Shown here: positions 19,911 to 33,200 of the stretch, piece by piece | Layout: each line of letters starts with the position of its first letter | Position numbering within the stretch: the stretch's first letter is position 1 | Assembly (NCBI GenBank): GCA_036927565.1 | Contig: JAYESD010000010.1 | Location: forward strand, 43,021,298-43,085,297 | Direction of reading: 5' to 3' | Length of the DNA: 64,000 nucleotides | Source: Tuctoria greenei | Taxonomy: Eukaryota; Streptophyta; Magnoliopsida; Poales; Poaceae | The notes under the pieces: model-generated | Databases searched by the model: none | What the model was told of the DNA's origin: nothing | What the model saw: only the letters and a program-made list of their open reading frames with translations | Translations under genes and position numbers: made by a program

Positions 19911-22770
19911 ATGTATGCTACCGATACACGGCGGATATGTTAACAATTATCAAAATCGATTTCTGTTAGATTTTGGTTGTGATATTTAATTTTTTTTGTA
20001 CTGGTTATTGCTATGAACGGGTACAGCTGATTTGAAATGTTTCAGTACCGGTTGTTTCCTAAGAGCCGATTCTAATATGATCTATCTGCACTGGTTATTG
20101 TCGTCTCAACTTGTTATTGGGCTGCACTATACAAGAACCGGTATCGATAACAATTCTGAATCTGTTCGCGATTAATAGGTTCTAATATGACGATTCGGAT
20201 AGCTATTTTCGTTGTACTGATTGGATCACCCTATGAGAGTTCGAACGGCAGCGTAACGGATCGCTCTCGGTTTGAAGAAAGGGGATGATCATCGCTTTGG
20301 GAAGTGAGAAATACGCACGGTGATTTACTCAAATTCGAACCGATCGGAGGTTAAGAGCTTTACATATTGCCTTTGTGTTTTGAGTGATTTATGTGTTACA
20401 AGGTTGCTCTCCTTCTCCAAGATTGTTGTTTTCTTAGAATCTCAAAGTTCTATCTCTTCTGATTTGACTTGAGTCCTTTATAGTCTAAGGAGATTCTTCA
20501 CAATGGAAGAGAAAATAAGGATACAGTAATTGGGATAGCCCCCTTGTGTTTTCAAGGTTGAAACGGCCTTCAAGTACCTGACATCCTTTTATGGGGAAAA
20601 ATTATATGGATACGGTATGCATATCCAAGGCTGTACATACCATTCTAGATTTATGACATGTGTCTACATGAACGGACGGATGAAACAGTTGCATGACTCT
20701 GATTTTTTTCTCTTCAATGAAATGTTTTGAGATTGGTAAAAGATGACGTTGCGTCATTTAGTGTTTTGGTGCATACCGTATGCAGAAAATTTGGTTTGCT
20801 TTTGTGGAATCTTGTGCTACTCAAGATGACGCTGGTGGTCACGCTGGTAGCTTCTGTATTGAAGGATGTTACGAAGGCTGTTACATGGAGGTGATAGCTC
20901 GTGGTGGGCTCTCAAAATTTGAACCTATGCTTGCACCTGTGGTAGTATCAGGGCGGTTCACCAATTTTATAGGAGGTAGTGCGAGAGTATTTGTCTCAGA
21001 CCGTTCGCACTGGTTCACCTTTATATCCCACCTCTATACACTCATTTATAGTCACCTCTCAAAGATTCTCTCTTTTACAGTTTCGTTCTCCACGCTGGTT
21101 CACCTCTATATCCCACCTCTATACCAACTACCATGTATTTTATATTATTTATATAACTACCTCATTTTCTATTTTCTTTTATTCTTTCTTCTTTCTGTTA
21201 TTTTGTTCCTTTATCTACCTTTTTTCTTTTTTTATATTTTTTTTATTTTCCATTATTTTTCATTTTTTTCATTTATTTTCTCCCAGCCAAAAGCGGAATC
21301 TGGAACTTCCGGGCAAAGTCACGGGTTCCAGAACATTACCGGCAACCTTCTCCCGATTCTCTCGCAAAAAAAATCTCCCAATTTTCCTCAGCTCCGCCGC
21401 CCCCTGAGGTGCCTCGCCCTCCTCCGCGCCACCGCCCCCCGCGCCGGCTCCCTACCTCCCCGCCTCCGCCCACGCTGACGCCATGCCGAGGCCTGCCACT
21501 CCGCCCACGCCCGCACCGCCGCCTCAGTCTCCGTCAGTATCGCCTCCCGCGAGCTGGCCGCCGTTCCGGAGAACCGGTGGGCCGAGGAGGGCGACTTCAT
21601 CGAGCGGCCATGGAGCTCAGCTCGTCGACGACGCCTGAATCCTCCTCATTGGCATGTGGCACGTCTGGTCCTCTGTGGCGCGATTCGCCGCTGACCGGTC
21701 TGCCTTTCGCGTGCGCACCTCGAACCGTCGTCGTCCACAATCGCGCGCGAAGCAACCATCACACACTCTCTCTTCGTAGCGATCCCTCCATATGTGGCGT
21801 TTTTTTGTAGCAAAACCTATTTTAGGGGATCTGTAGACGCACCGCTGCGACTGCTTTTTTCGCCTCCGGACCGTTAAAATGCCAATAGTGATCCTTATAC
21901 AGATACCGCTGCGACCGTCTCATCAGTTGCTCCATTTAAACAGTTCACAACAGTAAGATATGGCAATGTATTTAGACCACCCATACCGGTTATACTGTAA
22001 AAGATGCTGGATAGTATAAATTTAGAGTAAATATTGTAAAATTAGAAGGAGAATAGTGTATAGAGTAGATTATAGAGTAATGAATGTGAATAGCCTTACT
22101 CCGATGGGTCATTTCAGACCTCTGCCCAAGAGTGTGACAGCGCCTCCTGCCTGCTTCGTCATGAGTGTTTTTGTCGGAATCAATCGCATAAGACTACTCA
22201 CACTCATTTAACTCTATATTCCACCTCTATGTTTCATCTCTAAAAAGATTCCCTCTTTACAATTTTGTCCCCCCTACTCCTTCACCTCTAAATCAGACAT
22301 CTATACCATTTTCCACCTATTTTATTCCTTTCTCACCCTTTATTTCTTTTTTTCCTCTGCTTTATTTCTTCTCTCTTATTTCTCTCTCCATATAGAGGTG
22401 CACTTACATTTAGCGCGACACTGTTAAAACCATTCGTTTGTGGGTCTTTCATCTTTTTTTTTTCTGATGTGGGAAACTCCTTTAACTCGTGGAGTGTTTA
22501 GTAACGAGATCCACAGTTATTTATGTTTGATAATGGTTAATGAAATCTATTTCCAAATACATTGACATAGACATAAGTGGCACATCATGATAATTTAATA
22601 TACCCATAGCAGACGGCATGACTCCATCAAGGTTGAGACCACAAATGCTATGGATTATTTTAGATAACCAGAACATAGAAAAAGAAATAAAAAATATTTT
22701 TTAGAGAAAAATAAAACTATAATCCTATTTTATTGCGTCAACCCCTAGTGTTCTATTTTATTAATCCAAG
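19911..22770. other. Upstream flank of the AMSH gene, repeats only
   Basis: At 19990-20170, ACCGGTT-type phrases recur in both orientations, as in CACTA subterminal DNA. Two stretches, about 20995-21150 and 22190-22340, share TATATTCCACCTCTA-like phrases and are copies of one AT-rich repeat. A GC-rich block at 21390-21720 opens several frames, with a stretch reading EEGDFIERPWSS in one of them; it may be a gene fragment, but the family is not recognised. The 232-residue frame at 20780-21478 is mostly translated poly-pyrimidine and is rejected as a gene. Confidence 0.4.
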
Positions 22771-23017
22771 CCGCATGTCGTGGTCCAGTAATACCAATTT
22801 TCTCAGCCCGTTCGCCCGTCGACCCTGTCGATCACGCCTGTCGCCGCGGCTGCGCCTCCGGCCTCCGCGTCTCCCTGCCGACACCCTCCCCAGCCGTGCT
22901 CCTCCTCTAACCCTACTACGCCTCCGTGATTGGCCATTGACTCCGTCCCCTTGTGGATTTGAGCATAGATCCGTCCGGACCCTCGTCGGCCTGGGAAGGA
23001 GGCCCGCCTAACCGGAG

Positions 23018-24205
23018 ATGGCCTCCGAACAACCTCCTCCGGCCAGGAGAGCCTTAACCATCGAGGATTTGGCGCGGCCGGTCGACGTCGACCACCGCAT
23101 CAGCATCCCCTACTACTTCCGCATCGCCAACAACCTCCTCATCCAGGTCAAACACTATGGTCGAATTCCATCCCTTTCTTCTGCAGGAGCTTCTATTTTT
23201 GCGTGTATAAGTTGAAGTTTTGAATTCGGGCACGTTTTTTTTGTACTTGGGCTTGTTTCCATTGATGGATTACCATAAAACAGGGCTATTTATCTCTCGG
23301 AGTCATAATATGTGTAATTCTGGTGGTTTATGTGGTGTCTGCAGGCTAAAACGCATCGAGAGGAGAAGAACGTTGTGGATCTGTATGCCATACTCATGAG
23401 ATACACGAGGTGAGGTGGCCATTGGAATGTGGTCAGTAGCTTAATAACTTGGACAGCCTCAGTGTTAATTATTACCGCTGATCATTGACAGCTTGTTGTG
23501 TGAGACGATACCACACCATCGGGAGTACAATGCATATAAGGCAAGACAAAAGGAATTCCTGAAGAAAGGGCCACACAGCTCTGATGTATTGCCTCTTTGA
23601 TCTTAAAACTACCTTCTTTACTGCATCAGGTGCTTTTAGATAGGAACTATTATATTGGAAGGAAAAGAAAACATAATACATTCTTGTTTGCAAGTAGTCG
23701 AATCTAAAAGTTCAGAAACCAAGCACGTGAAGATCATATCACCTTCTTGAATTTAGAAACAACTATTTTTCCGTGAATGGCTAAATTGTTTTCTTTTACA
23801 GAAACTTTTAATTGTAATCAAAGAGCTAGAGTCCCTGAAGCCAGTTGTGCAGCAAGAAATTTCCAAACTTAATAGCAGCGTGGATGCAGAGGAACCTAAT
23901 GCTGTACATGGAACTTGTGCAAGTAACAATATGGATCAAAGTATCTGCTTATATAATTCAAAGGTATACATGACAGTGTGTGCATTTTTCCATGTTTGTT
24001 GTTCTATGTCGGTGTTGGAGAAAGGGTTTGTGTGATTAAAATTCACGGTTATTTGCCGCAAACATCTTTCTGTACTCTAATTTTCCTTTCCTCTGTAGTC
24101 ATCATCCGGAAGCTCAAATGGCCAATTGCAGAAATCGTTCTCTGGTATGAAGCATCAAGGAGCACCATCGGATTATGGTCAACCTAATAGACACATACAA
24201 AAACC
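23018..24205 (+). CDS. AMSH: AMSH exons 1-5 (MIT-like domain and linker)
   Basis: These exons encode residues 1-185 and two bases of codon 186. Exon 1 ends ATC CAG/gtcaaa and exon 5 ends CC/gtatgt. They carry the N-terminal helical domain that binds ESCRT-III subunits in characterised AMSH proteins, then a Ser-rich linker. Introns here are short (82-216 bp), normal for a grass gene. Confidence 0.9.
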
Positions 24206-27200
24206 GTATGTACTTCATTCTGTCCTGTTTGTTTGCATCATCTGCTGCAATATGTTTACTGAAAGCTAGAAATTTCAAATTGAACAATGGGCATAATCAT
24301 GTACATTTTGGACCGCAAATCTGTCAATAGCTTACCTTGAATTTTTAATTACTTGACAATTGTTACTTAGCATAGGCTTATAGGGATCATGTTACCCTCG
24401 TGACTGCTTCATGATCCCTTCAAAACCCATAGGTGCTCCACCGAGTAGGCTGTAAACACAAGAATATTTTTTTCTCAAAAATGCAGGAGAGCGCTGTCAA
24501 GGGCGTCAAATCCTTGACTGTCTGGACCTCGGCTACGTAGTTCGTAGCCGCCGTCTGTCTTCTCCGGTGAGGATAAACCCTCTACCGCAGGCTTGAGAAA
24601 GAGAAAGAGATAGATTGGAGACTAATTTCTTGCTTGCCTCTTTCCTGTGTGGTTACAACAATATATGGCCATCGGCCCCCTAATTTAGGAATTAATAAAA
24701 AGGGAAAAACTACTAATCCTAGGAAGGATCTTATTGATATGGAAAGCTCTCTCAACTTCCCATCTCTAACCGCCTGCCGTGATCTTCTCCGGCTACACGC
24801 CCGATGTGCGCGCCGCGCGTTCTGCCGCGCGCCGCACGCCCCGTGTGCGCCAGCGTCTTGTGTACGTCCGCCCGAAATGCCCGGACATGACATCTCTCCC
24901 CTCCTCGAGAGGCAACTCGTCCTCGAGCTGAAACGGTTTATACGTGGCGCGGAAAGGTTCAACATCTTCCTAGGTGGCCGATGAAGCGGACTGACCCTTC
25001 CATTGTACCAGGATCTGTTGGACGCCACAAGGGACGCACCGACGAATAGCGTGCTCTGGCTTGGAACAATGGCGCCATTGTGGATCGACGGAAGTGGTGG
25101 AGGAGCCTCCGACGGAGTGCCATGGAACTTCTTGAGGAGGCCCACATGAAAAACGTAGTGCAGGCGAGCCTGAGGCGGAAGAGCGAGGCGGACAACAACT
25201 TCATTGATCAGCTCGACGATGCGGTAGGGCCCGACGTAGCGTGGTATGAGCTTGCCGGAGGTGAGTTGGGGCAGCAACGCCACCGGGCGTTGACGAAGTT
25301 GGAGCAGCACTCAATCACCGACTTTGTACAAAACATCACGACGTGTCATGTCGTAGTGATGCTTCTGAACTACCTGGGCCTGCTCGAGATGGGTGCGAAT
25401 ATCTGCCAAAAATTCTTGGCGTTCCTCCATGTTCTTGGCAACGACCGCCACCCGTGTATCTCCCGGTTCATAGGACCAGGTGATTGGTGGATCGCACCCG
25501 TAGACAACCCGGAACGGGGTGTCCCGCAGCGAGCTTTGTTACGCCGTGTTGAAGACGAACTCCGCCCATGGGAGCCACTACAGCCAATGCCGGGGTCGGT
25601 CGCCCAACAAAGATACATGGTGATGACTCTGTTAGCCGCCTCGGGCTGCCCATCCGACTGCGGATGGAAGGCAGTCGTCATGTGTAACTTGGTGCCCACC
25701 AAGCGCATGAGCTCGCGCCAGAACGTCGACGTCAAGATCGAGTCGCGATTTGACACAATGGATTGCGGAATCCCATGAAGACGGACGATGTCGGCGAAGA
25801 AAGCTTGGGCGACGGACTCCGTGGAGTACGGGTGGGCGAGCGGTATGAAGTGGGCATATTTGCTGAATCGGTCGATCACTGTGAGGATGACCGACTTGCC
25901 CCGCACTCGTGGAAGGGCCTCAATGAAGTCGATGGCGATCTCCGCCCAGACACCCTGTGGTACTGGCATAGGAAGAAGGAGGTCGGCTGGGTTTAGGTGT
26001 TTCGACTTGTAGTGCTGGCACGTGGAACAGTCCCGCATAAAGTCTTGTACGACATGCTTCATGTTAGGAAAATGAGAATCATGCCGAAGCCGGTGCAGAG
26101 TGCGCTGTACCCCTTCATGTCCCTCTTCATGCACGACCCGTAGTATCTCCCGAAGGAGGGGGACGCAGGCACTATGTATAGGTGGTCTGCATACTGTACC
26201 ATGCTATCGACCACCGCCCATGGCTCCCAACGGGATCCTGAGCGCACTCCATCCTGGATGGCGACGAGGACTGGGTCTGTGAGCTGAGCTTGCCGAAGGC
26301 GCGCGATGAAGTCGAAGCTCGGGCCCGACAAGATCAAGACGGTCCCTTCCTTCGGAGTGTCGCGACGGGAGAGTGCGTCAGCCACCACATTCGTTGCCCC
26401 GGTCTTGAATTCAACGGTGAAGTCGGAGCCCAGGAGCTTGCCCACCCAATGATGTTGAGGGATCGTCGTGAGACGCTAATCAAGCAAGTATTTCAAACTG
26501 TAGTGATCGGTCTTGACGAGGAAGCGATGCCCCCAAAGATACAGCCGCCAATTGCGGACAGCTTGAACCAGTTCGATGAGCTCGCGTTTATAAGCGGCGA
26601 GGGCGCGGTGGCGTGGTGATACGAGCCTGCTGAAGAACGCCACCAGATGGCCTTCCTGGACAAGGATCGCGCCGGAGCCGTGCGACGAAGCGTCGCATCC
26701 GACGATGAACAGCTTGCAGAAGTCGGGCATGGAGAGGATCGGAGCAGAGGAAACGACCATCTTTAGGGCGTCAAAGGCTGTTGTTGTCGCTTCGGACCAC
26801 TTGAAGCCTTCCTTCTTAAGGAGGGCCGTCGGGGGGGGGGGATGGTCCCGTAATTGTGGACGAACTTGCGATAGTATCCTGCCAAGCCGAGGAAGCCGCA
26901 GACCGCTCGGGCTGACCGGGGGATCGGCCACTCCTGGATGGCTTGCACCTTGGCCGGATCCATGGCAACGCCTGCTTCAAAGATTACGTGGCCGAGGTAG
27001 GTGACCGAGGTGGCGCCGAAAGCACACTTGTTGCGCTTGACAAAGTTGTTGTCGCCGATGCTCGGAGAAGACAACCCAAAGATGCCTCAGGTGGTCGGCC
27101 ACGTCTTGCTGTAAATTAAGATGTCATCAAAGAAAACGAGGACAAACCGACCGAAGAACGTCATTCATGAGTGTCTGGAACATTGCTGGAGCGTTGCAGA

Positions 27201-30200
27201 GGCCGAACGCCATCACCAGGAACTCGTAAAGGCCGTCATGTGTACGGAACACCTTCTTGTGCACATCATCGGGTCGCATCCGCACTTGGTGGTAACCCGA
27301 CCTCAAGTCAAGTTTGGTGAAGAAACGCGCGTCGTGTAGCTCATCAAGGAGCTCGTCGACCACCGGGATTGGGAAGGCATCCTTGATAGTGAGCGCATTC
27401 AGGGCGCGGTAATCCACACAGAATCGCCATGATCCGTCCGGTTTCATGAAAAGAAGGACCGACGAAGAGAACAAAGAGTCGCTGCGGTGGGTGATGCCTT
27501 GCTTGATCATGGTGGCACACTGCCGCTCGAGTTCGTTCTTGTGGGCGACCGGGTACCCGTACACCGCCATGGGGGCATCATCAGGTTTGAGGATGATGCG
27601 GTGGTCGTGACCCCTAGCCGGTGGGAGACCGGTCGGCTCGGCGAAGATGTCGGCGAAGGCGTCCAATAGTCCGTCGAGTAGTGCGTCCGCGGCCACAACC
27701 ACGGTGGCCTGCAAGCGTGGTGCAGTTGGTGGCAGCACACCTTGGCAGCAGATAGTTTGGCCCTCGTGTTGGAACGACATGCGCCGGTGGGCTAGGTCCC
27801 AGACGATGGGTCCACACGCATCGAGCCACTTGGTGCCGAGGACAACGTTGTACCCGACCAGCGGCATGACGAAGAGGTCCGCCGGGAACAGGGCACCGAA
27901 GATGAGAAGGGGTGCGTCGCGGATGACACCTTCACATGTGATTCACTCACCATTGGCGACCATGGACGTGAGGCGGGGCCGTTGTCGGAGCGGTAAGCCG
28001 GAGCGCCGCGCCGCCTCTTTCGAGATGAAGTTATGTGTGCTGTCGGAATTGAGGAGCGCGACGAGTGAAGTGGACCCGAGCGTTACAACGATTTGCATGG
28101 TGTCCACCACGGGCACTCCGGTCAGGGCCTGCAGCGAGAAGCAAGGTGCCTTATTGTTAGTCCCGGCCGCGACGTCATCGGTGTCATCGATCTCCATCCC
28201 GTCGAGGAAGAAAATATGCCTGCAAAATCTGTTGTGACCACGAGAGTATTTCTCGTCACAGTTAAAACAGAGGCCGAGACGACGCCGCTCCACCTGTTCC
28301 TCCGGTGTTAGCCGCCTCTGGTTGCCCGCGCCGTGGCCCAAAGAGACGCCCACTGGTGGTGTTGGAAGTGCGAGCGGTTGGGGCGGCGCGGGAACCGATG
28401 GCTGTGACGCAGGGGCCGGAAGAAGACCGCGCGTGGTTTGACGTGTTGGAGCTGGTGTCGGCCTGTCTAACTCCATCAACTCAACCTGGCGCGCCAGGCT
28501 CATCGTCGTCGCGAGTGACTCCGGGTTCCGCATGGCTCAACGGCGTAAGCAGATTGCAGGTGTAAAGCTGGACGCACTGGATCTCATCAAGTCGACCCGC
28601 GTGAGGAAGAAGGGCCTGGAAGCTGTTCGAGTATTCCTCCACGGATCCTGTGCGTCGGCACTCGGCGAGTTCAAACAACAGCGCCGAACGGAGGGACGAC
28701 CCAAACCTCAGACTGAGGAGGTCCTTGAATCGTCCCCAGCGCGGCGTACCTTCGTCCTCCTGCAGTTGGATGCATCAAAGTTGGGCCACGCCCTCGAGGT
28801 TGTAGGAGGCCATCCAGACCTTTTCCTTCGCGATGATCCGCTGTTGATGAAAATATGACTCACAACGGTTGATGAAGATCAGTGGATCAGACTTGCCATC
28901 GTAGCGCGAAAAATCCATTTTCTGGAACCTGGGCGGCCGATCGTTGTGGTGCTCGCCAACCGGTTGACGTAGGCCTGCGGACGACGACTGATCGGTGGAC
29001 AGTGCTTGGATCGCCTTGGCGTTAGTCTCGGCGGTGGCTTGGAGGACTTGGACAACCTTGGTGAGGTTCTCGACGGTGGTTTTGAGGTCGTCCCCCATGG
29101 CAGGTGCGGCGCAGGACGTAGTGGAGCCCGGTGATGAAAACTAGCGTTTGGTAATGTCGACGTCGGACGTGTGGGCGAGGATCGCCGGGATCGTGATACC
29201 AAGTTGTCAAGGGCGTCAAATCCTTGATTGGCCGGACCTCGGCTACGTAGTTCGTAGCTGCTGTCCGTCTTCTCCGGTGAGAATAAACCCTCTAACGCAG
29301 GCTTGAGAAAGAGAAAGAGAGAGATTGGAGACTAATTTCTTTCTTGCCTCTTTCCTGTGCGGTCACAGCAATATATGGCCATCGTCCCCCTAATTTAGGA
29401 ATTAATAAAAAGGGAAAACTACTAATCCTAGGAAGGATCTTATTGATATGGAAAGCTATTTCAACTTCCCATCTCTAACCGCCTGCCGTGATCTTCTCCG
29501 GCTGCACGCCCGATGTGCGCGCCGCGTGTTCTGCCGCGCGCCGCACGTCCCGTGCGCGCCTGCGTCTTGTGTATGTCCGCCCAAAATGCCCGGACATGAC
29601 AAATGCTTCATTATATTAAGAAGAAAGAATGGGTAGGAACCTAGTACAGCTGAGTGCTCACAGAAACCGACACGAGAAACAAAAATACATGCTTCTTGAA
29701 AAATGACCTGTAAACGGCCTGTAACCAACACCCATGTAAACTACGTGTCCTGGAGATGACTTGTTAACAACGAAAACCTACGAGCCCCTCCCATCATCCA
29801 CAAACAAAGCTCCTCTGCAAAAAGAGCGAAAACTCCTGTAACACTAGGAGTCGCCCCATTCGAAGACACATCAGTTCTGTTGATTCCATAAAACCCAGGC
29901 TCCTAGTATAATGGAGTTGACGCCACTCTGTTGTAGTTTGCTAACCAAACCTTCAACCTGCTCCCACCAAGATTCGAAAACCATTTCCGTTGGCTGTGGA
30001 GATAAGGCTGGCAAACTAACCTGACCAAATATCTGAAACCAGATTTGCCTTACTAGAATATGGTTGATAGTTTCCTCCACTTGATGACATAATGGGCAGT
30101 TGGGTACTTCGTTGGGTGAGGCAGTCCCCGCTTCGCAAGACGATCTGCTGACCAACAGCGATTGTGTGACACCAACCATAGAAATAATTTACATTTAGCA

Positions 30201-33200
30201 GGTGCTCAAGTCTTCCAAATTCTTTCCCATGGACCAAATGTTGTAGACCCAATGAAAAAACCTTCATATGCATATTTGGCCGAATATTTGCCATTGGCAG
30301 TCAAACACCAGGTTTGAGAATCCTGTACCTGAGGCTGGAGCTCAACATTATAGATAAGGTCCCACAGATGGGGATATTCTATGATTTCCTCTACATTAAG
30401 GATACCTTGAATGTCTGCCACCCAAGCTCGATCTGTGAGAGCCTCCAGAACTGTCAACAGCGGCACCCTTCGCTTTGACACTTTAGCATATAAATGAGGA
30501 GCGAGGTCTGCAATATATTGTCCAAGAATCCATCGATCAATCCAGAACAGAACATTCTCGCCCATTGCCAACATTTGAGTGGAAAGCCACTGAAAATAAC
30601 GCATGCGCTTGGCTGGGCACATTTATAGGGAATTGGGACCATGGGCGTCCGGGTTCTGTTTTCTGCAACCATAGCCACGTCATCCACAACGCCCAACCCA
30701 AGATCTTGAGGTTGGAAATACCAAGTCCACTGCAATCAAGAGAGCGACATACTTTGGCCCACGCTACCAAACATTGCCCACCTTTGACTTCTTTTTGACC
30801 TCGCCAAAGAAAACCCCGGTGAATCTTACATATTGCCTTAATTTTTTGAATATAATCTTTTTCTCTAGATTAGTAAAGTGTAGGAGAGTCCAAATTAATT
30901 TTAGAGAAGAGTCCTACTACAATTAAGGATAGATAAAAATCCTAGTTAGATTGAAGTTAAGAGTCCTAGGAGTCTAGTTTCTTGTGACGAGGTCTATATA
31001 TAGTTGGGAACCCCCTATTGTAATTATATCAGTTTTATTATTGAAAATTCGAGTTCAATAATTGTTCGGATTTACAACAATTGGTATCAAGAGCTTAGGT
31101 GGAGATCCTAATCGTTGCCCCCGGGGGTGATGCGGTCGATTCTGGGCGGCACAACATCAGATCGGGCGCGGCTTGGGTAGATCTCGAAGTTTCCCCTCAC
31201 GTGGATCGAGCAAATAAGCTCTTGACGGAAATCACTTGTGTGCTGGACGACGCCGAGGAGGCGTGCTCATGGAAAACGTGCAGACCTACAGTGTTGTGGC
31301 GATTTCAAGGTAGGCGGTTCGATCCAACTCCAGTGTCGACGGATTGGCGGCGTGCTCGCAGCTGGAGGCTCGATGGGTTGTTCTCGCCGGGGGGATCTGG
31401 CGGCGCTCAGTTGAATCTTGACGGAAGCAAGCTGAATCGGTGCACAGACCAGGCGCGGACAGGAGCCGATTCGATGGAGAGATCGTCAGCGCACGGGATT
31501 CCCGCTGAGTCGCGTGGAAGAGACGACAACAGATTGCTGCACCTCGGGGCTACCTATGGCAAGAGGCGCGCCGTGCGCAATGCAGAGGGAAATCCACGAA
31601 GACAAAGGGCGTTGATGCAATACTGGCGGCGGCAACTGGCGGCGGCAACTTACGGGGCGTGGAATGCTCCTGGGAGGGGAAGAGAAGATGCATCGGCTCG
31701 GGAGCTGCGGTTTTCCATGGAGGGAGGTCAGAGAAGAACAAGGATCCTGGTGCAGAAGGAGTGCTTGCGGCCTGAGGAGGCTTGCTGCTCGTGTGTGGGA
31801 GACTAGGGCAAAGGTGGTCAGGTGGAAAGCTCAACTGAGCCTTAGTGGGCCTGACTGCTGGGCTATATTTGAACGAACTTGTCTGGTGAGGTGGGTGGTG
31901 GACGCTGCTGCAACCAGCTAGCTGCACATGCAAGGCCACGTGGGCTTGGTGCCTGCAACACATGTGAGTCAAGTGGAGAGCAGAGGAGGAAGGGCTATTT
32001 CGGTTGGGCTTGGTAAAACGACGTGGAAAGAGGATCATGGTTGTGCTGGTGGGCCCGAATAGTGTTGGTGTTAGTCACATACAAGGGAGGTGTATCCTTG
32101 AACGTGGCAGAGGCGGTTCGCGATAACATAAGTAGTTGTGAGTCTCACAAAGAGAAGTGATCGGGATGGATGTGTCCATGCCCAGGGGGTGTAGTTGTGT
32201 CCACTCCAGGAATAAAACTCAAATTTGTGTCCGAGATGTAGTTATGTCCATCCCAGGGGGTGTAACTGTGTCCACCCCAAGTTAAGTTTGTTTGAAATGT
32301 AGTTGTGTCCATCCCAAGAGGTGTAGTTGCGCCTGTTAGAATATTATGTCATTATAGGCCATTAGTGCTGTCATTAGAGACCTCATTGATCCTGTCATCA
32401 AGGCCATTAGTGCTGTCATTAGAGGCCTCATTGATCCTGTCATCAAGGGTCATTACTGCTATCATTAGAGGAGGTGCCTTGGCAATACACTTTCTATCAT
32501 GGTATCACGAGACCTAGGATCTCTCTTCAGCTCTGTTCCTTACTTTAGACACTTTTTTCTCTCTCCCCTCTCCCACCCGATCGGCTCTCCTCCCAAGCTG
32601 GCCATGGCAGGCACCCTTGCCTACGCCCTGCGCCTTCTGCATGAGCAAGAGGAGAAGGTGGGTGTGGCTGTCGCTGCTATCAAAGCAGCAAAAAAGAATG
32701 ACCCGACCGAACTGTTGTTAGCCCTGGCCAAGGCTCGCGAAACCATCTTTGCCTCACGTTCGTGAGCGCGCAACCGCCCTCGCCCGGGAGAGGGAGAAGG
32801 CTGCTCTCGTCGAGCTCGAGCGCGCCCTCGCCACCGCCGAGAAGGTGGCCACACCCATCACGGACGACGACGATCGATCTACTATTGACGAGGGTAACGT
32901 CGTCGAGGCAACCGAGGTCGCCAACCTCCACGCCCAAGCAGTAGCTGCTCAAAACATCCGCTCCCTTGTGCCCGTCGTGCTCGACCCCCTCTTTTCCCAC
33001 TACACGAGGTGGCGCAACCTCATGCTCCTCACCCTTCGGTGCTACGCGTTGGAGCAACACGTCCTTAACGACATCGTCCTCAACACTCCCTCTATTGGGT
33101 TGGATGGTATCGTCCTCTTGTGACTCTTCGGCAAGATCACCGTCGAGCTCCAGGAGATCGTTTGTGAGCCCAACAGGTCAGCGCGCCAAGCTTGGCTCGC

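Larger units (their letters stand above)
24495..29601 (-). mobile_element. Ty3/gypsy chromovirus, Reina-like size
   Basis: The element is 5.1 kb with short LTRs at 24495-24902 (3' LTR) and 29215-29601 (5' LTR), bounded by TGTC...GACA. On the minus strand the PBS (TTGGTATCACGATCC) follows the 5' LTR and a polypurine tract (GAGGAGGGGAGAGA) precedes the 3' LTR. Domain order, short LTRs and a C-terminal chromodomain-like block (ILVQWKGQS...EDVEPF, with one Trp codon now a stop) fit the small chromoviruses. Flanks GCATT and GCGCT (minus strand) could be a worn target duplication. It lies in the 3' tail of an older L1. Confidence 0.88.

Noticed and set aside
20780..21478. 232-residue plus-strand open frame
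   Set aside because: Its middle is translated pyrimidine-rich intergenic DNA (runs of Phe, Leu and Tyr), no domain is recognisable, and the sequence overlaps a repeat shared with 22190-22340.
21388..21810. A GC-rich first exon of an unknown gene upstream of AMSH
   Set aside because: A short stretch (EEGDFIERPWSS) looks protein-like, but no start, splice site or continuing exon could be supported.
24634..28858. Plus-strand open frames across the chromovirus
   Set aside because: They are shadows of the minus-strand gag-pol frames, which carry the recognisable RT, RNase H and integrase motifs.
31099..31806. 235-residue frame after the small LTR element's PBS as a real gag
   Set aside because: No zinc knuckle, capsid motif or similarity to other Gag in the window; kept only as an unexplained open frame.
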